This document shows positions 8,214-16,831 of a DNA stretch of 61,745 nt, piece after piece; positions within the stretch are counted from its first letter, which is position 1; every line of letters begins with the position of its first letter. The DNA is from Bordetella parapertussis. Lineage in GTDB: Bacteria > Pseudomonadota > Gammaproteobacteria > Burkholderiales > Casimicrobiaceae. Location of the stretch: NCBI GenBank assembly GCA_943331295.2, contig CALQLA020000033.1:1-61745 (forward strand). Reading direction: 5' to 3'. Below the pieces are notes generated by a model. The model was not told where the DNA came from, did not search any database, and saw only the letters and a program-made list of their open reading frames with translations. A program made the translations under genes and the position numbers.

Positions 8214-9281
8214 CTATCCGGGCGGCGCGAGCCGGCGCTCGAGCCGGCGGCCGGCCGCGGCGACCGCCCAGCAGATGACGAAGAATATCGCGCCGACGAA
8301 TACGTAGGCCTCGATCGCGCGTCCCTGCCACTGCGGATCGTTGTAGGCCATCTTGGCCGTGGCCATCAGGTCGTGCAGGCCCACGATCACGACCAGCGAG
8401 GTGTCCTTGAAGCCGCCGATCGCGGTATTGGTCAGCGCCGGCGTCGCCGCGCGCACGGCTTGCGGCAGGATCACGTCGCGCATCAGCGGCCAGTCGCGAA
8501 AGCCGAGGGCGCGCGCGCTGTCGAACTGTCCCCGGCTGATCGTCTGCAGGCCGCCGCGCAGGTCCTCGGCGACGTAAGCGGAATGAAACATCACCAGCGC
8601 CGCGAGGGCGGCGTAGATCGGCTCGATGCGTCCCCCGGGGATCACCAGCGGCAGCACGAACACGCCGAAGAAAAGCATCGTGACCATCGGGACACCGCGG
8701 ATGAACTCGATGTACGAAGCACACAGCGTCGATACCAGCGGCAGCGTGGAACGGCGCCCCAGCGCCAGCGCGACGCCCAGGGGGAACGCGAGCGCCAGGC
8801 CGAAGGCCGCGAGGAAGAGCAGCACCGGGATGCCGTTCCAGCGCGACGCTGCGACCGGCGCGAGGCCGAGGATGCCGCCCTGCATCAGCGTGAGGAAGGC
8901 CAGCAGCGCGAACGCCCACGCCGCAGCCAGCATCCGCGCGCCCAGGGCGCCGAACAGCGTCGCTCCGCAGAGGACGAGCAGCAGCAGGCTCGCCGCCGCG
9001 GGCCGCCAGCGCTCCGCGTACTCGTAGGTGCCGAACAGGATCAGCGGCCCCTTCTCGACCAGGAACGGCCAGCAGGCGCCGGCGCGGTCGGCACACGCGG
9101 CGGCGGGCGCCCAGGGCACGGTGGCGCCGACGACGGCCCAGCCCACGATGGCGGTGCAGGCCAGCACGGCGACGGCGCCCACGATCACGGTGAGCATTGC
9201 GGCAACCGGTGTGCCGAAGAGCCGCGCCTGGAGCGTCGCGACTCCCGGCGGCGGCGGCGTGCCTGCGCTCGCGTCGATCAC
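8214..9281 (-). CDS. Amino-acid ABC transporter permease (AapM/BztC type)
   Basis: A 355-residue membrane protein read from a GTG at 9281 that overlaps the stop of the preceding permease (GTGA). It has several hydrophobic segments and the characteristic HisM-family C-terminal half: YIEFIRGVPMVTMLFF, SAYVAEDLRGGLQTISRGQ and ALGFRDWPLMRDVILPQAVR, the loop that docks to the ATPase. The long N-terminal extension before that module is typical of AapM/BztC. It pairs with the next gene upstream. No ATP-binding subunit gene is adjacent. Confidence 0.88.
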   Translation of the reverse strand: MIDASAGTPPPPGVATLQARLFGTPVAAMLTVIVGAVAVLACTAIVGWAVVGATVPWAPAAACADRAGACWPFLVEKGPLILFGTYEYAERWRPAAASLLLLVLCGATLFGALGARMLAAAWAFALLAFLTLMQGGILGLAPVAASRWNGIPVLLFLAAFGLALAFPLGVALALGRRSTLPLVSTLCASYIEFIRGVPMVTMLFFGVFVLPLVIPGGRIEPIYAALAALVMFHSAYVAEDLRGGLQTISRGQFDSARALGFRDWPLMRDVILPQAVRAATPALTNTAIGGFKDTSLVVIVGLHDLMATAKMAYNDPQWQGRAIEAYVFVGAIFFVICWAVAAAGRRLERRLAPPG

Positions 9282-10387
9282 GCGACCCCCCGCCGCAGGC
9301 GGGTGTTCAGCGCGTTCATCGCCTGCGCGATGACGAGCCCGATCGCGAGGTACACCGACATCACCAGCGTCATCACTTCGACCGACCGCAGCGACTGGTT
9401 GATCGCGGTTCCGCCGACCGCCAGGAATTCGGTGTAGCCGACCGCGAGCCCGATCGAGGTGTTCTTCAGCAGGTTGAGATACTGGCTGGTGAGCGGCGGC
9501 AGGATCGATCGCGCGACCTGCGGCAGGATCACGCTCCACATGCGCTGCCGGGGCGTGAGGCCGAGTGCCAGCGCCGCGTCCCACTGGCCCCGCGGCACGG
9601 CCTCGATCCCGCCGCGAACCACCTCGGCGATCTGCGCGCCGTGATAGAAGGTCAGCGTCAGCCACAGCGCGACGAACGCCAGCGAGACCAGCATGCCGCC
9701 CGCGAAGTCGAAGCCCTCCAGCGCCGGGATCGACCAGGCAGCCGCGCCGCCCGACAGGATCGGCAACAGGACGCCCGCGGCAAGCGCGGCGACGGCGAGC
9801 GCCGCCGGCGGCGGCGTGCGCAGGCCGGCCGTCCGTCGCCGGCCGGCCCAGCGGGCCGCCGCCCATGCCCCAATGAGCCCGCCGGCGATGCTCGCGACGT
9901 GCCACCCGGCCCAGGCAACCTCCGTCGGGGCCGGCAGGTGCAGGCCGCGGTTCGAGATGAAGACACCGGGCAGCGGATGCAACGCCGCGCGCACGTTGGG
10001 AAGGCCGGCGACCAGCGCGACGTAGACGGCCAGCAGCAGCACCAGCTTGGGCAGGTTGCGCATCGCGCCGACGTAGGCGCGCATCGCCGCTTCGGCAAGC
10101 GGATTCCCCGACACCAGGACCACCCCGGCCAGCACGCCGACGATGGTGGCGGCCGCGATCGAGGTGACCGCAAGCGTCAGGGTGTTGATGATCCCGACCA
10201 GGAAGGCGCGCGCGTAGGTGTCGGATGCCGTGTACGGAATCGGCGGGTCGGAGATGTCGAAGCCGGACTGGCTCAGGAAGAACCCGAAGTCGATGCCGAC
10301 GCCGGCGCGCGCGAGGTTGGCGGAGGCGCTCGCCGCCGCCAGCCACCCGACGGCGACAATCGCCGCGAGCAGCGCGCCCTGGCCCAT
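9278..10387 (-). CDS. Amino-acid ABC transporter permease (AapQ/BztB type)
   Basis: A 369-residue membrane protein. The HisM-type module is at the C-terminus (GGIEAVPRGQWDAALALGLT, SQYLNLLKNTSIGLAVGY), preceded by the large periplasmic and hydrophobic extension seen in AapQ/BztB. I chose the ATG at 10387, where the first membrane helix starts almost immediately. A TTG at 10489 overlapping the upstream stop (TTGA) has a good GAGG ribosome-binding sequence and would add 34 residues, but those residues would be encoded by a dispersed repeat (10405-10441) and look non-protein-like. The start is therefore uncertain while the family is not. Confidence 0.88.
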   Translation of the reverse strand: MGQGALLAAIVAVGWLAAASASANLARAGVGIDFGFFLSQSGFDISDPPIPYTASDTYARAFLVGIINTLTLAVTSIAAATIVGVLAGVVLVSGNPLAEAAMRAYVGAMRNLPKLVLLLAVYVALVAGLPNVRAALHPLPGVFISNRGLHLPAPTEVAWAGWHVASIAGGLIGAWAAARWAGRRRTAGLRTPPPAALAVAALAAGVLLPILSGGAAAWSIPALEGFDFAGGMLVSLAFVALWLTLTFYHGAQIAEVVRGGIEAVPRGQWDAALALGLTPRQRMWSVILPQVARSILPPLTSQYLNLLKNTSIGLAVGYTEFLAVGGTAINQSLRSVEVMTLVMSVYLAIGLVIAQAMNALNTRLRRGVA

Positions 10388-10404
10388 GAGCGCGCCGGGC
10401 CGCC

Positions 10405-10441
10405 CCAAGCGCGAATGCCGGAGTGCGAAGCACGAAGGCAG
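10405..10441 (-). repeat. Dispersed intergenic repeat, copy 1
   Basis: On the minus strand this 37-nt stretch, beginning CTGCCTTCG and containing CTCCGGCATTCGCGC, matches 32 of 37 positions of a segment at 32616-32652 on the plus strand. Both copies sit between genes, next to a gene boundary. It appears to be a genome-specific intergenic repeat distinct from the CCCGGGTT palindromes elsewhere in the window. Confidence 0.6.
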
Positions 10442-10485
10442 TCCGGCAAGCGCGCGCCGGCGTGCCGGAGCCTGCGTCGCCTCGC

Positions 10486-11025
10486 TCAAGCTGTCGCCTC
10501 GCGGCCGGGGCGGCGTGGCGCGAAGCCGCCGCGGACGTAGGCTTCCTGCAGCGCGGTCTCGATGGAACCGGGGCGATGGCTGCGCACGAGAGCGATGGCG
10601 GCCGAGGGAGCGAGGCCGCGTTCGACGAGCACGCGGGCGGCGACGGTTCCCGTCCGTCCGAGGCCGGCGCGACAGTGCAGCGTGACCAGTTCGCCGGCGT
10701 CGAGCCGGCGGTGGACCTGCGGGGCGGCAAGCGCCCACGCTGCCTCGAAGGCCGGACCGGGCGCCTCCATGTCGCGGATCGGGCAATGCGCCCAGGCGAC
10801 GCGCAGCGCGTCGCACGCCGCGAACATCGCGTCGGCGTCGATGCGGTCGAGTTCGTTCCGGGCAATGAGCGTCACCAGCATCGTCGTGCCCGCAGTGGCG
10901 AGCCGGCCGAGGTCCTGCACGAGCGCGAGGCGCGTCCTTGTACTGGGAAGCGGCGCGTCATGCCAGCCCGGACATTCGACCAGGCCTAGGCGTCCGGCTC
11001 CGCCCGGGACGGGAACGATGTTCAT
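10486..11025 (-). CDS. Dual-specificity/tyrosine phosphatase-like protein
   Basis: A 179-residue protein from the ATG at 11025. The PTP signature loop HCRAGLGRTG (Cys nucleophile, HC-X5-R) is intact near residue 125, and a general-acid-loop candidate lies in the CPIRDMEAPG segment. The layout resembles the cyclin-dependent-kinase-inhibitor-3-like or atypical dual-specificity phosphatases found in proteobacteria. The frame stays open to 11202, but that extension is arginine-rich and unlike the family. It lies just upstream of, and in the same direction as, the amino-acid permease genes. Substrate (phosphoprotein or small phosphate ester) unknown. Confidence 0.8.
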   Translation of the reverse strand: MNIVPVPGGAGRLGLVECPGWHDAPLPSTRTRLALVQDLGRLATAGTTMLVTLIARNELDRIDADAMFAACDALRVAWAHCPIRDMEAPGPAFEAAWALAAPQVHRRLDAGELVTLHCRAGLGRTGTVAARVLVERGLAPSAAIALVRSHRPGSIETALQEAYVRGGFAPRRPGREATA

Positions 11026-11334
11026 TCGGCGACGGCGGCGAATGGTCGGCGCGCGCGAATCCGCGACGCGTTGCACGCTGGGGGGCGCACCCTCCCGGCG
11101 AGCGGAGGGTTCGGGTTCGATGTGCGAGGCGATGACATGATCCAGCGGCGGCGCGGACACGGTCTCGCCGCGCGACCACGCGGAACCGGTTGCGTTCAAC
11201 AAGGCGTGATTTTACTACGCGCCCGGCACGCTGCGGAAAGCGCCTGCGCATCAGGGCCGGGGCAGCGCAGACTTTGCCGGCGAATCGTTCTATGATGATC
11301 GCCCACGCAAATCCATGCGCAGCCCGGTGAACCG
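11026..11334. other. Divergent intergenic region, no gene seen
   Basis: The 309 bp between the phosphatase-like gene and the isochorismatase-like gene code for nothing convincing. A TATGAT hexamer at 11291-11296 could be a -10 element for the rightward gene, but no good -35 is spaced correctly. The 5' extension of the phosphatase frame occupies part of the region. Confidence 0.4.
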
Positions 11335-11922
11335 ATGACACTTCCGCCACTCTCGCTCGACTCCGCGACGACCGCACTGGTCCTGATCGACCTCCAGTAC
11401 GGCATCGTCGCGATGAACGTCCATCCGCAGTCCGGCTCCGAGGTGGTCGCCCGCGCCAGGCGCCTGGCCGATGCGTTCCGCGCGGCGCACGCGACCGTGG
11501 TCCTGGTCGCCGTCGGCGGCCTGCCCGACGGGAAGGATGTGCTCGCGCCAATGGCCGACGCGGCGCCGCCCGCCGCGGCAAGGCCTGCGAACTGGTCGAC
11601 GATCGTCGAGGAGCTCGCCCCGCAACCCGGCGACCTCAGGATCGCCAAGCGGCAATGGGGCGCCTTCTACGGCACCGAGCTCGACCTGCAGCTGCGCCGG
11701 CGCGGCATCCGCACGATCGTCCTCGCGGGCATCTCGACCAACGTCGGCGTCGAGTCCACCGCGCGCGACGCGTTCGAGCGCGGCTACGAGCAGGTGTTCG
11801 TCGCCGACGCGATGGCGAGCCCGTCGGTGGAAGCCCACGCCAACACGCTGAAGTACACGTTTCCCCGTATCGGCCGCACGCGGACGACCGACGAAGTGCT
11901 GGCCGCGCTGCAGACACGCTGA
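11335..11922 (+). CDS. Isochorismatase-like hydrolase lacking the usual cysteine
   Basis: A 195-residue protein with the isochorismatase-like alpha/beta fold: VLIDLQYGIV (first catalytic Asp), the IAKRQWGAFYGTELD block (Lys) and the GISTNVGVESTARDAF block. In nicotinamidase-like members the last block carries a nucleophilic Cys where this protein has Gly (TNVGVEST), so the chemistry is not that of cysteine amidases and may be a non-Cys subgroup. The next gene begins 3 bp downstream, so the two are probably co-transcribed. Confidence 0.82.
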   Translation: MTLPPLSLDSATTALVLIDLQYGIVAMNVHPQSGSEVVARARRLADAFRAAHATVVLVAVGGLPDGKDVLAPMADAAPPAAARPANWSTIVEELAPQPGDLRIAKRQWGAFYGTELDLQLRRRGIRTIVLAGISTNVGVESTARDAFERGYEQVFVADAMASPSVEAHANTLKYTFPRIGRTRTTDEVLAALQTR

Positions 11923-11925
11923 CGC

Positions 11926-13542
11926 GTGCGCCGCGCGTCCCTCCTCCGCCCCGGGGCACGCGCCCTGCTCGCCGCCGGCGCCGCCGCGTGCCTCGCCGGC
12001 GCGCCGCCATCCCTCGCATTCGACTCCGCGCCGCCGACGCCGCGCGTGGCCGAACAGCGCACCGTCGCGTACTTCGAGCGCGTCAAGGCGGACCCCAACC
12101 GGCTGGTCCCGTTCCTGCGCGCGATGCCCAAGGGCGGCGACCTGCACAACCATGCGTCCGGCGCCGTGTACGCGGAATCCTACCTGCGGTGGGCAGTCGA
12201 GGATGGCCTGTGCGTCGATCCGGCGGAACTCGCGCTGAAGCCCCTGCCCTGCGACACCGCGGCCGGCCGGCCGCCGCTGCAGGACGCGCTCGCGCGCGAC
12301 GGCGACCTGCACGACCGGCTGGTCGATGCGATGTCGATGCGGACGAAGGACAAGTCGCCGAAGAGCGGGCACGACCTCTTCTTCGGCACGTTCGACAAGT
12401 TCGCCGCCGCGTCCAAGCCGCGCGGCGGCGACATCATCGCGGAGGCGACGGCGCGTGCGGCCGGCGGCGGCCTGCAGTATGTCGAGCTGATGCTGAACCC
12501 CGATGGCGGGCAGGCGCGGGGCGCCGGGCGGCGCGTGGGCTTTGGCGGCGACCTCGCCGCGACGCGCGCCGCGCTGCTGGCCCCCGCGCCCCCAGGGAGC
12601 GGCGAGCGCAGCATCCCCGAGATCGTCGCGGCGAGCCGGTCGTGGCTCGACGGCGCGGAGGCCCGCCGCCGCGCCGTGCTGCGCTGCGAGGCGGCGCTGC
12701 CCGATCCCGGCTGCGACGTGACGGTGCGCTACGTCTACCAGGTGCTGCGGGCGATGCCGGCCGAGATGGTCTTTGCGCAGATGGTGTTCGCGTTCGAGTG
12801 GGCGTCGGCCGATCCGCGCGCGGTCGGCGTGAACCTGGTGCAGCCGGAGGGCAACCCGGCGGCGGTCGCCAACTTCCGGCTGCAGATGCGCATGCTCGAC
12901 TACCTGCACGGCGTCTACGCGAACGTGCGCATCACGCTGCACGCGGGCGAGTTCGTACCGGGCCTCGTGCCGCCCGAGGTCTTGCGCTATCACATCCGCG
13001 AATCGGTGGTCTCCGGCCACGCGAGCCGCATCGGCCACGGCGTCGCGATCATGCACGAGGACGATCCGTTCGGCCTGCTGCGCGAACTCGCGCGGCGCGA
13101 CGTGCTGGTGGAGGTCTGCCTCACCAGCAACGACGGCATCCTGGGCCTGCGCGGCGTCAATCATCCGCTGCGCACGCTGCTCGCCTTCGGCGTGCCGGTG
13201 GCGCTGGGCACCGACGACGAGGGCGTCTCGCGCAGCGACATCACCGGCGAGTTCCGCCGCGCGGTCGAGGACCAGGCGATCTCCTACCGGCAGCTGAAGC
13301 AGATGGCGCGCGCGAGCCTGACGCACGCGTTCGTCGAAGGCGGGAGCCTGTGGCAAGCGCCCCGCGGCAACGTGCCGGTTCCCGCCTGCGCCCGCGACGT
13401 CGCCGCCGGCGCGGTCGGCACCGACTCGTGCCTCCGCTTCATGCAAGGCAGCACGAAGGCGCGCCTGCAGATGCAGCTCGAGCACCGCCTCCGCGAGTTC
13501 GAGGCGACGATCGCCGCCGAGGCGGCGGCCGGCCGGCGGTAG
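11926..13542 (+). CDS. Exported adenosine deaminase-family enzyme
   Basis: A 538-residue protein starting at a GTG 3 bp after the previous stop. An N-terminal signal sequence (ALLAAGAAACLAGAPPSLAF) suggests export. The metal-dependent deaminase motifs are all visible in order: HNH in KGGDLHNHASG (about residue 70), HAGEF (about 342), GHASRIGHGV (about 364) and LGTDDEGVSRSD (about 427). Size and layout resemble the secreted ADGF/adenosine-deaminase-related group rather than cytoplasmic Add (about 330 residues). It likely deaminates purine nucleosides in the periplasm. It converges on the TRAP operon with a 27-bp gap. Confidence 0.85.
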   Translation: MRRASLLRPGARALLAAGAAACLAGAPPSLAFDSAPPTPRVAEQRTVAYFERVKADPNRLVPFLRAMPKGGDLHNHASGAVYAESYLRWAVEDGLCVDPAELALKPLPCDTAAGRPPLQDALARDGDLHDRLVDAMSMRTKDKSPKSGHDLFFGTFDKFAAASKPRGGDIIAEATARAAGGGLQYVELMLNPDGGQARGAGRRVGFGGDLAATRAALLAPAPPGSGERSIPEIVAASRSWLDGAEARRRAVLRCEAALPDPGCDVTVRYVYQVLRAMPAEMVFAQMVFAFEWASADPRAVGVNLVQPEGNPAAVANFRLQMRMLDYLHGVYANVRITLHAGEFVPGLVPPEVLRYHIRESVVSGHASRIGHGVAIMHEDDPFGLLRELARRDVLVEVCLTSNDGILGLRGVNHPLRTLLAFGVPVALGTDDEGVSRSDITGEFRRAVEDQAISYRQLKQMARASLTHAFVEGGSLWQAPRGNVPVPACARDVAAGAVGTDSCLRFMQGSTKARLQMQLEHRLREFEATIAAEAAAGRR

Positions 13543-13569
13543 GCGCGGCGCCGCAGCGGCCCGCCCGCG

Positions 13570-14853
13570 TCAGCGAATGAACCCGGCGCTGCGCGGCAGG
13601 ATCAGCGAGATCTCCGGGAATGCGATGATGAGCAGCAGCCCAGTGACGAGCGACAGCGCATACGGCCAGTAGTGCGGCGCATGCTGGAAGACCGAGAGCT
13701 TCGCGAAGCGCAGCGCCACCAGCAGGCCGATGCCGAGCGGCGGCATGAACAGCCCGACGCCCACGGCAGCCGTCTGCACGATGCAGAAATGGATCGGGTC
13801 GATGTGCAGCCGCAGCGCGATCGGGTAGACCACCGGCACGAACAGCACCGCTGCCGGCAGGCCTTCGAGCACCATCCCGATCACCAGCGTGATGGCCGCG
13901 ACGCCGACGAGGAACAGCCACGGGGCAGCTTCGAGCGGCTGCAGCAGGTCGCCCAGCGCCTTCGGCACGCCGGTGACGCCCAGCAGGTACTGGTAGATCG
14001 TCGCCACCGCCGTGAGGAAGATCACGGCGCCGGTCAGGATGCCGCTTTCGTAGGCGATGTCGAAAATCCCGCGCCACGAGACGTTGCGGTAGTAGAAGCG
14101 TGCGACGACGATCGCGAAAAACGCGACGACGGCGCCGGCTTCGGTCGTCGTGAACGCGCCGCTGTAGAGGCCCCCGAAGATCACGATCGGGACCAGCAGC
14201 GGCACCGTCGCCGCGCGCAGCGCGGTCAGGAACCTGGGGAGGCTGGGCGCCGCATCGCGCGGCCAGCCCTTCGCCTTCGCGCGGATCAGCACCAGCACGC
14301 AGAGGCACACCGCCTGCGTGGCCGCCGGAATGAAGCCGGCGAGGAACAGCGCGACCGGAGAGACGTTGGTGACGACCGCAATGACGATCATGAAGATCGC
14401 GGGCGGCACCAGCATGCCCATCGCCGATCCCGCCGCGATCAGCGACGCCGCGTCCTCGGGCTTGTAGCCGGCGCGCAGCATCGGCTTCAGCAGCACGGAA
14501 CTGAGAGCGGAGACTTCCGCGATGATCGAGCCGCACAGGTCGGAGAACAGGTACGAGACCGTGATCACCGACATGCCGAGGCCGCCCGGGAGCCCGCCGA
14601 CCATCGCGCGCGCCAGGTCGACCAACGCCTGCGCCATCCCGCAGCGCTCCATCAGCAGTCCCGCAAAGATGAAGCACGGTATCGCGAGCAGCACCCAGCC
14701 TTCGGCGGTGCTGATCACGCTCGACGCGATCACCTGCAGCGGATAGCCCCCAACGAGGAGCCCGGCCACCGCCGCGACGCCGAGCGCGAAGATGATCGGC
14801 ATCGAGAACAGCAGCAGGCCCAGAAAGACGAAGCCCGTGACGGCGAGGGTCAT
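13570..14853 (-). CDS. TRAP transporter large permease (DctM type)
   Basis: A 427-residue, highly hydrophobic protein of standard DctM length. Typical segments include FSMPIIFALGVAAVAGLL, the SVITVSYLFSDLCGSIIAEV block and AAGSAMGMLVPPAIFMIV, plus the C-terminal MPPLGIGLLVAL block. The ATG at 14853 overlaps the stop of the small-permease gene (ATGA). It forms the main Na+-coupled transport channel and works with the small permease and the receptor encoded just upstream. Confidence 0.93.
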   Translation of the reverse strand: MTLAVTGFVFLGLLLFSMPIIFALGVAAVAGLLVGGYPLQVIASSVISTAEGWVLLAIPCFIFAGLLMERCGMAQALVDLARAMVGGLPGGLGMSVITVSYLFSDLCGSIIAEVSALSSVLLKPMLRAGYKPEDAASLIAAGSAMGMLVPPAIFMIVIAVVTNVSPVALFLAGFIPAATQAVCLCVLVLIRAKAKGWPRDAAPSLPRFLTALRAATVPLLVPIVIFGGLYSGAFTTTEAGAVVAFFAIVVARFYYRNVSWRGIFDIAYESGILTGAVIFLTAVATIYQYLLGVTGVPKALGDLLQPLEAAPWLFLVGVAAITLVIGMVLEGLPAAVLFVPVVYPIALRLHIDPIHFCIVQTAAVGVGLFMPPLGIGLLVALRFAKLSVFQHAPHYWPYALSLVTGLLLIIAFPEISLILPRSAGFIR

Positions 14854-15374
14854 TCGGTCGGCCCCGTCGGCGGGGTCTCGCGGGGCGCCGTGACCGCGCC
14901 GCGGAGCGCGTAGACGACGAGAATGGCGCCGCCCGCGGTCGCCGCGATGTAGAACCAGCCGAGGCTGATCCCGAGTGCGGGTGTCGCCAGCGGCCAGTTG
15001 AGCGTGGCGACCTGCCAGCCCTGCCACGCCAGCAGCGCGCCGAACAGCGCGATCAGCGCGCAGTTCCACCACCGGACCCACCGCTGCACGCGCTGCGGCA
15101 GCCGGTGCATCAGCGAGTTGATCATGAAGTGCGCGCCCTCGGCCAGCGCGACCGCGCCGCCGATGAGCGCGAGCCACGTCTGCAGGAGTTCGCCGGTCTC
15201 CTCGACCCAGAAGAAACTGACTGTGTCGATGTCGAGCGCGTTGGTGACCGGGACCATCACGTAGCGCAGGAACACGCCCGTGATCATCACCCCGATGATC
15301 GCCAGCAGCAGGCCGCCGATGACGGCCCGCTGGACGATGTCGACGGCGCGATGCGCCGGTCGCTGCTGCAGCAA
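14850..15374 (-). CDS. TRAP transporter small permease (DctQ type)
   Basis: About 174 residues if read from the TTG at 15374, which has an AGGGG sequence just upstream and lies 8 nt after the receptor stop; no ATG is suitably placed. Four hydrophobic helices and the DctQ-type FWVEETGELLQTWLALIGGA block are present. Its gene overlaps the DctM gene by 4 nt. The same frame continues open across the receptor gene, which is a shadow. The family call is firm; the TTG start is an inference. Confidence 0.85.
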   Translation of the reverse strand: MLQQRPAHRAVDIVQRAVIGGLLLAIIGVMITGVFLRYVMVPVTNALDIDTVSFFWVEETGELLQTWLALIGGAVALAEGAHFMINSLMHRLPQRVQRWVRWWNCALIALFGALLAWQGWQVATLNWPLATPALGISLGWFYIAATAGGAILVVYALRGAVTAPRETPPTGPTE

Positions 15375-15382
15375 CGCGGCCC

Positions 15383-16396
15383 CTAGGTCGCGAGCTTCGG
15401 CCAGAGGTCCTTGTACTGCGGCTGGTACTGCGGCCAGATCTTGTCCCTGGCCACTTCCTTGAAGGCGGGGATGTCGGCCGCGTTGACGGCGAGGCCACGC
15501 GGCTCGAGGATGCCCTTTGCCGAAGCAAGGTTGTCGACGCCTTCCATGCCCTTGCGGTGCAGCGCCTGCGCTTCCCGCCCGACGGACAGCATCAGCTTCT
15601 GCTCGTCGGTGGACATCGACTTCCACAGCGCGAGGTTGATGGCCAGCAGCGTGGCGCCGTAGTTGTGGTTGGTCATCGAGAAGAACTTCGACACCTCGAA
15701 CAGCTTGAGCGGCACCATGTTCGCGACCGGCAGGTCGCCGCCGTCGACCACGCCCTGCTGCGAGGCCGTGTAGATCTCGGCGCCCGGGATCGGCACCGCG
15801 ATGCCGCCCAGGCCGTTGATGGTGTCGGCGAAGATCTTCGACGGCTGCACCCGCATCTTGAGGCCGCGCAGGTCGCGCGGCGTGTTGATCGGCCGCGCCC
15901 GGTTGTAGAAGTGACGGAAACCCTGGTCGTAGAAGTAGAGCACCTTCACGCCGTACTTGTCCTGGAACATCCTGTCGAGCTGGTCGCCGACGTCGCCGTT
16001 GAAAGCCTTGTAGGCCTGGTCGTAGCTGCTGATCAGGTAGGGAACGAGGAACACGCCCATCTCGGGGAAGATCGTCGCGGCGGCGCCCACCGGCGTGCCC
16101 ATCGCGATGTTGCCGGTCTTCACGCCGTTGATGATCTCGATTTCCTTGCTCATGATCGTGTTGCCCGCGAACTCGACCTGCCACGCGCCGTTGGAGCGTG
16201 CGGTGAGTTCCCTGGCGTACCAGTCGAACGCGACGGCAGCGTTCTCGGGCGGCGCGGCCGTGTGGGCGAGGATCATCTTCTTCGGGCCCTTGGCCTGCCC
16301 GAACGCCGGCGGCGCACCGAGCGCCAGGATCCCGGCCAATCCGCCTGCGCCTTTGATGAATGCCCGGCGTCCGCCGGCAACGTTGCGCTCGTCCAT
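15383..16396 (-). CDS. TRAP transporter substrate-binding protein (DctP type)
   Basis: A 337-residue exported receptor. The N-terminus has a twin-arginine-like signal (RRAFIKGAGG, then a hydrophobic stretch ending PPAFGQ). The mature protein shows DctP hallmarks: FAGNTIMSKEIEIINGVKTG, LRGLKMRVQPSKIFADTING and the DGGDLPVANM region, with the conserved Arg in KMRV expected to bind a carboxylate. A TCCTCC-complement ribosome-binding site lies just upstream. First gene of a receptor-DctQ-DctM operon; ligand probably a carboxylate. Confidence 0.92.
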   Translation of the reverse strand: MDERNVAGGRRAFIKGAGGLAGILALGAPPAFGQAKGPKKMILAHTAAPPENAAVAFDWYARELTARSNGAWQVEFAGNTIMSKEIEIINGVKTGNIAMGTPVGAAATIFPEMGVFLVPYLISSYDQAYKAFNGDVGDQLDRMFQDKYGVKVLYFYDQGFRHFYNRARPINTPRDLRGLKMRVQPSKIFADTINGLGGIAVPIPGAEIYTASQQGVVDGGDLPVANMVPLKLFEVSKFFSMTNHNYGATLLAINLALWKSMSTDEQKLMLSVGREAQALHRKGMEGVDNLASAKGILEPRGLAVNAADIPAFKEVARDKIWPQYQPQYKDLWPKLAT

Positions 16397-16831
16397 GACT
16401 CCTCCCTGGGTCGCGTCGTCAGCGACGCTTGAATCGGATGGCAGTGCGTGCCTGCCGGTGTGATCGAGGATAGCACCGGAGTCGTCGGCCGCGCCCCGCG
16501 AAACCGGGCTTCCCGGCGTCGATCCGGCGACGTTTTTTCGACTTTCACCCAGTGAAACTGAATGGGGTCGTCGCACGACGCATCGTGTCCGGACCAGCCC
16601 GTACCCCCGCGCTTGCGCCGCCACCCGCTGTTTGCGCAGCACCGGGAACGTGCTAGCTTCCAAGCCGATGCGCGCGCCGGGGCCGGTCGCTGCCGGCGGG
16701 CGCCCGGTGACGATCGCCGGGGCATCCGGACGACGAGGCCCGGGTCGCGCGGCGCCGGCCCGGCCGGCGTCCGCGTCGCGCACGAGAACAACAACAACGA
16801 CGCCGAGAGACCCAAAGGAGAGACCGGAACC
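16397..16831. promoter_or_regulatory. Divergent intergenic region with an operator-like palindrome
   Basis: The 435 bp between the TRAP operon and the Bug receptor gene contain no convincing gene. At 16543-16557, TTTCACCCAGTGAAA is a perfect inverted repeat (6-bp arms, 3-bp spacer) in a locally AT-richer stretch that also has a T-run (16533-16538). It looks like a binding site for a dimeric repressor such as an IclR- or GntR-type protein. No such regulator gene is in the neighbourhood. Confidence 0.45.

Noticed and set aside
10388..10489. TTG start for the AapQ-like permease
   Set aside because: Although it has a GAGG and overlaps the upstream stop, the added 34 residues are coded by a dispersed repeat. 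Kept only as an alternative.
8214..10865. A single 883-residue membrane protein
   Set aside because: The first part is a shadow of the AapQ-like gene in another frame; the second permease starts at GTG 9281.
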